Shown here: piece by piece, positions 37,198-45,118 of the stretch
Layout of the letters: every line of letters begins with the position of its first letter
Numbering within the stretch: the stretch's first letter is position 1
From: Flavobacterium psychrotrophum
Lineage (GTDB): Bacteria > Bacteroidota > Bacteroidia > Flavobacteriales > Flavobacteriaceae
Length of the DNA: 64,000 nucleotides
Assembly (NCBI RefSeq): GCF_003403075.1
Contig: NZ_CP031557.1
Coordinates: 124,001-188,000, forward strand
Direction: 5' to 3'
Position numbers and translations under genes: made by a program
Notes under the pieces: generated by a model
Told to the model about the DNA's origin: nothing
The model's input: only the letters and a program-made list of their open reading frames with translations
Database searches by the model: none

Positions 37198-39588
37198 TCA
37201 GGCAATTTCTTTTTGTAATAAATTACAAAGTTCACTCATTTTTTCGCAAATCTTTTTGCAATAGTCCAGCAGGACAGTAGAGGTAAGGTTTAGTGTTCCT
37301 TCTTCCAGTGGCAAAAGCAGTTCGGCAATGCTGCACACTTCCATCTGCCGCAGCATGGGTATCATTTTGTGTGCTATGCGTGCCAGCCTGTCATCGTCAT
37401 TATCCCTGGCTGCCTGTAGTAATTCTTCGCAATTTTCCACTGCACTTTCTGTAAAGGTTTCGATAATGATGCGCAAAGATTCAGGATCATTTTGTGTAAA
37501 CTGCGAAAGGCTTTGTAAGTCATAAAGTCTGCTATCAATCTCCTCACTAGCCATATCTGTTAAAAAATCATCTTTTCTGTTAGCAATAATTGCAGATAAG
37601 GCTGCCATGTTTACAGGCTTTGGCTGGTGGGCAGTAAATCCTTTTTCAATATAATAACTATCATCAAGATCGCGCCTGCCAGATAAGGCTATAACGGTCA
37701 TCTCTGCTATACGGTTATTTTTATGACTGCGTATGTTTTGCACTAAGGTAAAACCATTCATTACCGGCATCTGGATATCGGTTAGCAATACATCAAAATC
37801 TGCCAGTTCTAAAAGGCTTATAACATTTGGTGCATGTGCTTCGATGGTAACTACAGCACCATTGTTTCGTAATAATTCTTTCATGAGTAGGGCATGGGTG
37901 GTATCATCATCAACTACCAGGATTTTTTTACCTTTGATAGATGCAGCAACCTTTGGCTGTGTAACATCTTCTGCGAGCTCTCTTGCTGCAATGCACGGTA
38001 TTGTAATGGTAAAGATAGATCCCTGCCCTTCCTGGCTTTCAAGTATAATGGTGCCACCAAGCATCCCCATAATACCTTTGCTTATAGTAAGGCCCAGGCC
38101 GGTACCTCCAAATCTTTTTTCAATGCCACTGTGCGCTTGTGTAAACTCTTTAAAAACATTTTCGTGCTTATCTGGCGCAATACCTATACCGGTATCCAGT
38201 ACAGATATACTTATGTCGAATCCATCTATTTTTGCCGTAACTTCTACAGATCCTTCTCCGGTAAACTTTATGGCATTACTTATCAGGTTAGTTAATACCT
38301 GCTTAATACGGTAAGGGTCAGAAATGTAGTTTCGGTCTAAAACTTCTTCTACATCCCAGTTTAGTTCTATGCCTTTATTCTCTGCCATGGGCTGTAATGC
38401 GCTACAGGCGGTTTCAATGGTATGCTTTACATTAAAAGGTATTTGTTCTATAGTAATCCTGTTGTTTTCGAGACGCGAAAAATCAAGCAGGTCATTAACC
38501 AGTTTCATGATATAATCTGCAGATTCGCGAATGTTTGCCAGATAATGCTTTTGGTTTTCAGATACCCCCGATTCTTTTAGCAGGTCATGAAACCCAAAGA
38601 TACTGCCCAGTGGGGTTTGCAGGTCGTGCGTTACGGTAGCCATAAGCATACTGCGGGTGCGCAGCAGCTGTTCGTTTTCTTTATTAAGCACTTCGAGCCT
38701 GCGGCGGTAGTTCTGGTTTATGCCCAGGTCGCGTATAATAATAGTTGCAAGTATAATGAGGCATATAAGGGTAATTGCGCCTACCCAGGCTACTTTGCTA
38801 ACGGTATTGTTTAGCGTATTTTGTGTTTTTGCAACCTCGTTATATGATTTTTGTATAAAATCGTTTTCTATAGAGGTAAGTATGGTGCGTAATTTATCTG
38901 ATATGATCTGGTTTTCCTGTAGCAGTTTTTGCTCTTTGTGGTATAGTTCTATTGCCAGTCGCTTGTTTTTATAACTTACGCCTTTTAGTGCACTTTTAAA
39001 GGCTTGGGTAAGCGAATCGTTGCTTACAGGCAGCTTACTCAGGGAGTCCATTTGTTTTGGTGTAAGGATTGATTTTACATCCTCATTCCAGTCATATTTT
39101 TTTGTAATCTTTACAGGCTTGGTTTTTTGCCAAACCTCCTCACGTGTACCATTTACAGAGGTTACGGCATCTGTAAAAAAGTCTTTTTTGTTATAGGCTT
39201 TATGAAAAGCACTTATCTCTGCAATACTATTCTTTTTTCGCTTTAAAAGTAGTTGTATGCTGTCAAACTTTTTTCTTTGTGATGGTTCTGTTTCAGATTT
39301 TATAGTGTCTAGCTGTGCCGCAATGCTGTCAGTAAGTTTATTGTACTGCCTTAGTTTTTTTTTATCTAAGGTAAGTATTGCTGTACGCCCCAGTGCTTCG
39401 GATGAATATAGCGCAGCAATGGTGTTGCTTACCCTTATTATTTTTGCGTTGTCTTCGGCAAGCTTATTTGGCCGGGATGCTTTAATTATCTCTGTATAAA
39501 CAAACCAGGCAGAGAGTACCGCTGCGCAAATAATTAAGAGGTAACCTGTAATAACCTTGTATTTTACTGCCTTGTGTGTTTGTGCCAT
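37198..39588 (-). CDS. Hybrid sensor histidine kinase (HisKA-HATPase-REC-HPt)
   Basis: 796 residues. An N-terminal membrane helix (about 10-30), a ~235-residue sensor region rich in helices and Lys, a second membrane helix (about 266-288), HisKA with the phospho-His in MATVTHDLQTPLGSIFG, HATPase_c (LTNLISNAIKF, DTGIGIAPDKHENVF, FGGTGLGLTISKGI), a receiver with DVLLTDIQMPVMNG, and a C-terminal HPt domain with RIAHKMIPMLRQME. The phosphorelay is complete. No base separates its stop from that of the convergent NtrC-type regulator, so the two probably form one pathway. Confidence 0.94.
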   Translation of the reverse strand: MAQTHKAVKYKVITGYLLIICAAVLSAWFVYTEIIKASRPNKLAEDNAKIIRVSNTIAALYSSEALGRTAILTLDKKKLRQYNKLTDSIAAQLDTIKSETEPSQRKKFDSIQLLLKRKKNSIAEISAFHKAYNKKDFFTDAVTSVNGTREEVWQKTKPVKITKKYDWNEDVKSILTPKQMDSLSKLPVSNDSLTQAFKSALKGVSYKNKRLAIELYHKEQKLLQENQIISDKLRTILTSIENDFIQKSYNEVAKTQNTLNNTVSKVAWVGAITLICLIILATIIIRDLGINQNYRRRLEVLNKENEQLLRTRSMLMATVTHDLQTPLGSIFGFHDLLKESGVSENQKHYLANIRESADYIMKLVNDLLDFSRLENNRITIEQIPFNVKHTIETACSALQPMAENKGIELNWDVEEVLDRNYISDPYRIKQVLTNLISNAIKFTGEGSVEVTAKIDGFDISISVLDTGIGIAPDKHENVFKEFTQAHSGIEKRFGGTGLGLTISKGIMGMLGGTIILESQEGQGSIFTITIPCIAARELAEDVTQPKVAASIKGKKILVVDDDTTHALLMKELLRNNGAVVTIEAHAPNVISLLELADFDVLLTDIQMPVMNGFTLVQNIRSHKNNRIAEMTVIALSGRRDLDDSYYIEKGFTAHQPKPVNMAALSAIIANRKDDFLTDMASEEIDSRLYDLQSLSQFTQNDPESLRIIIETFTESAVENCEELLQAARDNDDDRLARIAHKMIPMLRQMEVCSIAELLLPLEEGTLNLTSTVLLDYCKKICEKMSELCNLLQKEIA

Positions 39589-39652
39589 AGTATATAAAAG
39601 TAAGCATTTTGCTTAATATTTATAACGGTTGTTGCTATGGTTAAGTATAAAA

Positions 39653-39672
39653 AATGGGGCAATTGCCCCATT
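39653..39672 (-). terminator. Palindromic terminator after the XRE gene
   Basis: A perfect 20-bp palindrome with half-site AATGGGGCAA, directly after the XRE-gene stop and followed on the minus strand by TTTT. Confidence 0.75.
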
Positions 39673-39673
39673 C

Positions 39674-40018
39674 TTAACTTCTAACTATAACCCTCAGGAA
39701 GTTAACTTCTTCTTTTAGGTGTTGTATCTCTGATCTGAGGCTTTCTACGAGTATATCGTATACCTCTTTGTTTGTCTGGCTAAGGCCGGCGTCAGAACCC
39801 TGTGCGCTTGTTTGCTCAATTACACCATTAAACAGGTACATAAGGTTTACATCAAGTATTCTAACGATTTTTAGAAGTTTAACAACGTTAAGCCTTCTGT
39901 CGTCTTTTTCAAGGCGTCCGTAGTTGCTCTGGGTAACATCTAACTGGATTGCCATGTTTTCCTGGGTAATTCCTTTTTCCTCCCGTAATTTCTTAATTCT
40001 TTGGCCGATTACATTCAT
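39674..40018 (-). CDS. XRE-family helix-turn-helix regulator
   Basis: 114 residues. The N-terminal Cro/C1 HTH spans about 5-62 (GQRIKKLREEKGITQENMAI, QLDVTQSNYGRLEKDDRRL). The C-terminal ~35 residues form a coiled-coil-like helix (SLRSEIQHLKEEVNFLRVIV) that probably dimerises. Such small regulators in Flavobacteriia usually control nearby or global genes; the target is unknown. It stands alone. Confidence 0.9.
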   Translation of the reverse strand: MNVIGQRIKKLREEKGITQENMAIQLDVTQSNYGRLEKDDRRLNVVKLLKIVRILDVNLMYLFNGVIEQTSAQGSDAGLSQTNKEVYDILVESLRSEIQHLKEEVNFLRVIVRS

Positions 40019-40402
40019 AATATAATTTGTTTAGTTGTAGGATGCAGATTTAATATTTTATTATATCGTAATAATATTCATAACTCTTTTTTAAGAAATT
40101 TCGCTCTAACTTTATCATGACCGTAAAAAAATCACCCTTACTCAAAAATTATTGCCTTTTCTGTTACTAAAACTTTTGCCGCGACATATTGCGTAATGCT
40201 TCGCTTAATGCCGCTTTTCTTAAAAAAAAGTATTGAAGATTGTTATCTTTTGTAAAAATAGAAAACAATAAAAAGATTGATGATCTTTTCTATATTTTTC
40301 GATGAGTTGCGTTGTTTAATCGTTGAGATACAGGCGAAATGTAGATAAATAGTTAAGAATTGACAATTAAAAATTGATTACATTAAATAAATAGCAAAAC
40401 AC
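40019..40402. other. AT-rich divergent intergenic region
   Basis: 384 bp between the XRE regulator and the 40403 gene. No ORF, RNA gene, TAnnTTTG element with good spacing, or strong hairpin was found. Its length suggests a regulatory region for the two divergent genes, but nothing specific can be pointed to. Confidence 0.4.
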
Positions 40403-40744
40403 ATGATGAAAGAAGTGCTTGTTTATGATAGCCAGCTTGGTTATTATGAAATGCTCAAGAGCAGGTTAAAGGAGGGTTTTAACTTTGTGCTCTTTACACG
40501 GGGAATGACAAAAATAGCAGAAGAGTTTGATGCTGTTTTATTTTTTCTTCACGAAGATATTGAACTTATAGACCTTTCAAGGCTATATAACGCTAAAGTA
40601 CCTATTATAATAGGGTTGTCTAAAGACGTAGCCGAAGAAACCACACAAGGAAATATTTATACCTTAAACCTGCAGCAAACAAAAAAAGGGCTGATTAAAA
40701 GAGTTAGGATGTTACTCAAAAAACTGCGCGATATAGCTGCATAA
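40403..40744 (+). CDS. Small receiver-like protein lacking phosphorylation residues
   Basis: 113 residues. The predicted order of strands and helices (EVLVYD, NFVLFTRG, FDAVLFFLHED, VPIIIGLS) resembles a response-regulator receiver fold. However, the acidic pair is reduced to one Asp and the phospho-acceptor strand reads AVLFFLHED rather than a standard DxxMP. The C-terminal helix is basic (KRVRMLLKKLRD). It may bind partner proteins as a pseudo-receiver. The fold assignment is inference; there is no sequence-level proof. Confidence 0.5.
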   Translation: MMKEVLVYDSQLGYYEMLKSRLKEGFNFVLFTRGMTKIAEEFDAVLFFLHEDIELIDLSRLYNAKVPIIIGLSKDVAEETTQGNIYTLNLQQTKKGLIKRVRMLLKKLRDIAA

Positions 40745-40750
40745 AAACTA

Positions 40751-40780
40751 AAATTCCCGCTCTGTGGCGGGAATTTTTTT
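40751..40780. terminator. Convergent bidirectional terminator
   Basis: AAATTCCCGC and GCGGGAATTT form a perfect 10-bp stem, with Ts following on the plus strand. It lies between the 40403 gene and the convergent acyl-CoA dehydrogenase gene (stop at 40779). Confidence 0.88.
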
Positions 40781-41921
40781 ATTCTGAAAGGATAGCTCTT
40801 GATATTACAATTTTTTGTATTTCAGAGGTGCCCTCGTATATCTGTGTAATCTTGGCATCGCGCATAAGCCGCTCTACATGGTATTCTTTTACATAGCCAT
40901 TACCGCCATGTACCTGTACCGCTTCTATGGTTACATCCATAGCAGTCTTACTTGCATATAGTTTTGCCATAGCGCCGCTTATATCATAGTTGTGGTGGTT
41001 GTCTTTATCCCAGGCTGCTTTAAGGCACAGGTGGCGCGATGCCTCTATGCTTACGGCCATATCTGCAAGTTTAAAGGCAATAGCCTGGTGTTCGCAAATT
41101 GGTTTGCCAAATGCTTTACGCTCTTTACTGTATTTAAGTGCCAGTTCATAAGCACCTGCTGCTATGCCCAGTGCCTGCGATGCAATACCTATGCGTCCGC
41201 CGGCAAGTGTTTTCATTGCAAACTTAAAGCCAAATCCATCTTCGCCTATACGGTTTTCTTTGGGTACTTTTACATCTGTAAACATTAAAGAGTGTGTGTC
41301 GCTGCCACGTATGCCCAGCTTTTGCTCTTTAGCGCCTATTTCAAAGCCCGGCATGCCTTTTTCTACAATAAGCGCATTGATGCCTTTATGGCGCAGTTCG
41401 GTATGTGTTTGTGCTATTACAAGATACACATCGGCAGTGCTGCCGTTTGTAATCCAGTTTTTAGTGCCGTTAAGCAGGTAATGGTCACCCATATCTACGG
41501 CTGTGGTTTTTTGAGATGTAGCATCAGAACCCGCTTCAGGCTCGCTAAGGCAAAATGCGCCTATAACTTCGCCGGTTGCAAGGCGTGTAAGATATTTTTG
41601 CTTTTGCTCTTCAGTACCAAACGTTTGAAGGCCCCAGCATACAAGAGAATTGTTTACAGACATTACTACAGATGCCGATGCGTCTATCTTACTTATTTCT
41701 TCCATAGCCAGTACATAAGAAATAGTGTCTAGGCCGCTGCCTCCATATTTGGGATCTACCATCATGCCGAGAAAGCCCAGCTCGCCCATTTTTTTTATCT
41801 GCTCATGCGGAAATTGCTGTTTTTCGTCACGCTCTATAACGCCGGGCAGTAATTCCTGCTGTGCAAAATCACGCGCGGCTTGTTGTATCATCAGATGCTC
41901 TTCGGTTAGTTGAAAATCCAT
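40779..41921 (-). CDS. Acyl-CoA dehydrogenase (short/branched-chain type)
   Basis: 380 residues from MDFQLTEEHLMIQQAARDF; an in-frame upstream ATG at 41957 is less likely. FAD-binding signatures are AFCLSEPEAGSDATSQKTTA in the middle domain and QVHGGNGYVKEYHVERLMRD near the C-terminus. The catalytic Glu lies in QIYEGTSEIQ. It oxidises acyl-CoA to enoyl-CoA with electron transfer flavoprotein as acceptor. The chain length cannot be set from sequence alone; a butyryl or branched-chain substrate is most likely. A well-formed promoter lies upstream. Confidence 0.93.
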   Translation of the reverse strand: MDFQLTEEHLMIQQAARDFAQQELLPGVIERDEKQQFPHEQIKKMGELGFLGMMVDPKYGGSGLDTISYVLAMEEISKIDASASVVMSVNNSLVCWGLQTFGTEEQKQKYLTRLATGEVIGAFCLSEPEAGSDATSQKTTAVDMGDHYLLNGTKNWITNGSTADVYLVIAQTHTELRHKGINALIVEKGMPGFEIGAKEQKLGIRGSDTHSLMFTDVKVPKENRIGEDGFGFKFAMKTLAGGRIGIASQALGIAAGAYELALKYSKERKAFGKPICEHQAIAFKLADMAVSIEASRHLCLKAAWDKDNHHNYDISGAMAKLYASKTAMDVTIEAVQVHGGNGYVKEYHVERLMRDAKITQIYEGTSEIQKIVISRAILSE

Positions 41922-41954
41922 AATTTTTAAATTACTTTTTTGTTTTATTCTGCC

Positions 41955-41985
41955 CAAATGTAATTATTTAATGGTAATAATTCAA
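41955..41985 (-). promoter_or_regulatory. Promoter of the acyl-CoA dehydrogenase gene
   Basis: On the minus strand TTG (41985-41983), a 20-nt spacer and TACATTTG (41962-41955) match TTG-N19/20-TAnnTTTG. The ATG follows 33 nt later. Confidence 0.7.
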
Positions 41986-42007
41986 AACTAAATGGTAATT
42001 TTAGCCC

Positions 42008-43082
42008 ATGACAGAGAAAAACTATAACGTTTTAGGTGTTATGTCGGGCACGTCGCTTGATGGGGTAGATGTGGCATACGTTTCATTATCAGAAAATCAG
42101 GGGGTGTGGGCTTATGAAATTCATGAAGCCGAAACCATACCCTACAGCGATGAATGGGTAGCAGAACTAAAAATTGCGGTTACTTACAGTAATGCCCAAC
42201 TCCAAAATCTTAATCAGCGTTACACTGTATTGCTGGCAGATATTATAAATAAGTTTATAAAAAAGTACGATATACAGGATCTTGATGCGGTTTGCTCTCA
42301 CGGGCATACAATACTGCACCAGCCTCATAATGGTATTACATTACAAATAGGTAACTTGCCAAAAATTGCACAGCTTACCGGCCAAAGGGTGGTATGCGAT
42401 TTTAGGGTAGAAGATGTAAAAATGGGGGGCAGGGCGCACCACTTGTACCCATAGGCGACCGCATGTTGTTTGCAGGCTATAAATTTTGCCTCAACCTTGG
42501 GGCTTTAGTAATATTTCTTTTGAAGATAATGATACTAGAATCGCCTTTGATATTTGTGCTGTAAACACGGTACTTAATTTTTATGCAAACAGGCTTGGCT
42601 ATCCGTATGATGATGGAGGTAAGATAGCGCAGGGGGGGAGCATAAACCCCATGCTGCTTGAAAAGCTAGATGATTTACAATATTACAAACAACCGTGGCC
42701 AAAGTCGTTAGGGTTTGAATATGTAAAACAAACATTACTGCCATTAATTGAAGAGTATAATATACAAACGGAAGATAAGCTGCGCACCTTTACCCGGCAC
42801 GTTGCACGCCAGATAGCTAATGTTGTAAAACAGGCAGGACAAAACGGCCAGCTTTTAGTTACGGGCGGCGGTGCTTATAACAACTATCTCATAAAAAGTA
42901 TGTCAAATTTATTACCGGACACAACTATTGTTGTGCCCGATGATAATACCATACAATATAAGGAAGCTCTTATTTTTGCTTTACTAGGGGTTTTAAAACT
43001 GCGCGGTAATGATAATGTGCTGGGCAGCGTTACCGGAGCACCACATAATCATAGCGCAGGCCTGGTTTATACACCGCTATAA
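42008..43082 (+). pseudogene. anmK: Anhydro-N-acetylmuramic acid kinase, two G-run frameshifts
   Basis: The N-terminal frame (42008-42454) has the family motif GVMSGTSLDGVDVAYV and the HGHTI ATP-site segment, then runs off frame at a G6 run near 42423. Adding one G gives MGGQGAPLVPIGDRMLFAGY. A second shift occurs at the G4 run near 42499; adding one G gives NLGGFSNISF. From there the frame continues to 43082 with the TGGGAYNNYL motif. With both corrected it is a full-length AnmK (~359 residues), which phosphorylates anhMurNAc from recycled peptidoglycan. Two independent losses in G runs within 80 nt argue for sequencing error, but decay is possible. Confidence 0.85.
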
Positions 43083-43748
43083 TATACCCATTTTTTTTAC
43101 TGCTTCAATAAGGTCGTTGTCATCGGCATTTTTTTTGCCGTCGAGTATAAGTGTTTTTATGTGGGCTATGCGTTTTTCTATAGCATTTATAGATAGCGGT
43201 ACATAGTTAGGTATGTTTTGTGTAGGTATACCTTCATGAAGGCGCATCAGTATCTGTCGGTCATAATTGTCCAGCTTGTAATTATCAAGCGTACGGTCTT
43301 TTAGCGACTTGAGTATTTTGTGGCTGTAATGCATTTTGCCAGAGAAGATGATCTTGAAAGCCTTTAAAAACTCGTCAATGTCAATGTCGCTTTTGCATAA
43401 TATGCCCTGCGGGTCTGTGGCTTCTATAAGTCTTTCTATCAGTGATGCCTCGCTGTGCATGGTTAGAAATATAATAGTGCACGAAGGAGATGTCTTTCTT
43501 AATAGCATACCCAGATCCAGACCGGAAAATATTTTTTGGTCAGGATACGGCGGCAGGCTAAGATCCAGATATGCAATATCAGGAGTAGTTACGGGGTTAG
43601 TAATAATGTTGTAAGCTTCTTCACAGCTTAAGGCTTTGTTGAACTGAAGGTCATATCCTTCAAAACTTTCTTCCGAAAGTACGTTTATATAGCCGTTCAC
43701 GGTCATTGGATGATCGTCAACTATTAGTATTTTTAAGGTCTTATCCAT
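43077..43748 (-). CDS. NarL/LuxR-like response regulator
   Basis: 223 residues from MDKTLKILIVDDHPMTVNG. The receiver (about 1-125) has phospho-Asp in IAYLDLSLPPYPDQ. The C-terminal ~65 residues contain an HTH-like segment (GIPTQNIPNYVPLSINAIEK) in the position of a LuxR domain but diverged from the consensus. Its 3' end overlaps the 3' end of anmK by 6 nt, convergently. The HisKA_3-type kinase at 45117 is a probable cognate, as NarL-family regulators pair with that kinase class. Confidence 0.88.
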   Translation of the reverse strand: MDKTLKILIVDDHPMTVNGYINVLSEESFEGYDLQFNKALSCEEAYNIITNPVTTPDIAYLDLSLPPYPDQKIFSGLDLGMLLRKTSPSCTIIFLTMHSEASLIERLIEATDPQGILCKSDIDIDEFLKAFKIIFSGKMHYSHKILKSLKDRTLDNYKLDNYDRQILMRLHEGIPTQNIPNYVPLSINAIEKRIAHIKTLILDGKKNADDNDLIEAVKKMGIL

Positions 43749-43866
43749 TTTTGGGGAAACAAATAATAATCGCAATGCTTTAAAAAAAATGCGTTACCGT
43801 AAAATTACTAAATTTTAATTATTTAATTTGCTAATTCTTACCACTAAATAGTAGATCGCCGTATTT

Positions 43867-44682
43867 GTGCAATATTCTTACGTAATTATCAGTGACGATA
43901 CATCAATTTCCAGGGAATTGCTTCAGCAAGTTGAAGATTTTCCGGAGTATTATTGTATTGGTACTGCTGAAACCAGGGAGAAGGCTATAGATACTATTCT
44001 TTCGAACCAACCTGAACTTGTTTTTTTAATGCTGGGAAAAAGCTCAAAGAGCGATATAACACTTAGTATTATAACAGAGCTTTACCGTTTTATAAATGAG
44101 CTACCGTATTTTGTAATAATTTCAGAGACAGATAAATATGCTTATGAAGCATTGAAGACCGGAGTGTTTGATTATATAATAAGCCCGGTAGCCCTTACAG
44201 AACTGCGGCGTACACTGCTAAAATTTCAAAAGGTAATACCGCTTAGCGGGGGCATAGTGCCCCAAATTGTTGAGAATGTGCAGGAGTTACAGGAAAAACC
44301 AGAATCTGAGCGTCCGGCGGCCGATGTGTCAAAATCTGATGTGGATATACAAATTTGTATTAAATCTTATGGCGATTACCAGTTTATAGCTTTAAAAGAC
44401 GTTGTATATTTGCAGGCAGATAATAATACAACAGATTTTCATCTATATAATGGTAAGAAGCTTACAGCATATAAGACGCTGAAGCATTATGAAAATAATT
44501 TACCCTCTTTTTTTTACCGCATACACAACAGTTATATAGTAAACAGTAATTACGTGTCGCGCATTAATACAGGTAAGTCCTTATGTTACCTTAATAATAA
44601 TGATGTTTCTGTGTCTTTTTCAAAAACATTCAAGGATAACATAGATACTATTATCCGGAAAATAGCTCCGGAATATATTTAA
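43867..44682 (+). CDS. LytTR-type regulator with a degenerate receiver domain
   Basis: 271 residues starting at GTG (QYSYVIISDDTSISRELL). The receiver fold is visible (about 1-122), but the phospho-acceptor position reads ELVFLMLGKSS, with Leu where Asp is expected (FLD). The acidic pair (SDD) is kept. The LytTR DNA-binding domain (about 165-268) has YGDYQFIALKDVVYLQADNN, FYRIHNSYIVNSNYVSRI and SVSFSKTFKDNI. It probably acts without phosphorylation. It precedes a tiny lipoprotein and the TPR kinase in the same direction. Confidence 0.85.
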   Translation: MQYSYVIISDDTSISRELLQQVEDFPEYYCIGTAETREKAIDTILSNQPELVFLMLGKSSKSDITLSIITELYRFINELPYFVIISETDKYAYEALKTGVFDYIISPVALTELRRTLLKFQKVIPLSGGIVPQIVENVQELQEKPESERPAADVSKSDVDIQICIKSYGDYQFIALKDVVYLQADNNTTDFHLYNGKKLTAYKTLKHYENNLPSFFYRIHNSYIVNSNYVSRINTGKSLCYLNNNDVSVSFSKTFKDNIDTIIRKIAPEYI

Positions 44683-44800
44683 TAATTAATTTTTTGAAAG
44701 GGTTTTTTAAGATACCCTTTACATCGGTCGAGTTACTCGTATGCGGGGGTATTTCACTAAAACCCGTATAAATCATGGTGTCCGGAATGTTTTTGTGTAG

Positions 44801-44808
44801 TAGTTTTG
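44801..44808 (+). promoter_or_regulatory. -7 element for the small lipoprotein
   Basis: TAGTTTTG matches TAnnTTTG and lies 88 nt before the ATG at 44897. No spaced TTG was found, so it is tentative. If used, the leader is ~80 nt long and could fold or hold a peptide signal. Confidence 0.35.
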
Positions 44809-44896
44809 CTTCAGAAACAAACGGTAAACGTCTGGTTCTGACAACTAAAAATTAAATATAAAATTACATTCAACAATTTTCTAAAGAATTACTACC

Positions 44897-45052
44897 ATGA
44901 AAAAAATTATCCTTACACTTGCCCTTCTTGCTACAGTTTCAACAACTCTTGTTTCTTGTACAGCAGATGATATTCAGACTAACGAAACAGCAGGAAATTT
45001 TCAGCTTGAAGATGGCGGCATCAAAACTCCACCAGTTACACCAAGACCGTAA
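44897..45052 (+). CDS. 51-residue lipoprotein next to LytTR/kinase genes
   Basis: A small ORF: MKKIILTLALLATVSTTLVS, then lipobox Cys at position 21 (LVSC), then a 30-residue acidic tail ending GGIKTPPVTPRP. It is a lipoprotein precursor by its signal and lipobox. It sits between the LytTR regulator and a TPR histidine kinase and has its own very strong terminator. Short lipoproteins with proline-rich ends recur beside such signalling genes in Flavobacteria. A role as a signal or as a sensed cell-surface peptide is inference. Confidence 0.7.
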   Translation: MKKIILTLALLATVSTTLVSCTADDIQTNETAGNFQLEDGGIKTPPVTPRP

Positions 45053-45074
45053 TTAGTTACATATAAAATTATTA

Positions 45075-45118
45075 TTTTTGAGGGCAATAGTACAAATACT
45101 ATTGCCCTCAAAAATTTT
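45075..45118 (+). terminator. Exceptionally strong terminator after the small lipoprotein
   Basis: TTTTTGAGGGCAATAGTA (45075-45092) and TACTATTGCCCTCAAAAA (45097-45114) form a perfect 18-bp stem with a CAAA loop, followed by TTTT. It lies right before the TTG start of the kinase gene, so kinase transcription must read through it or start within it. Confidence 0.93.

Noticed and set aside
45078..45116. Upstream start for the TPR kinase
   Set aside because: It lies inside the 18-bp terminator stem; the TTG at 45117 gives a lipoprotein signal directly.
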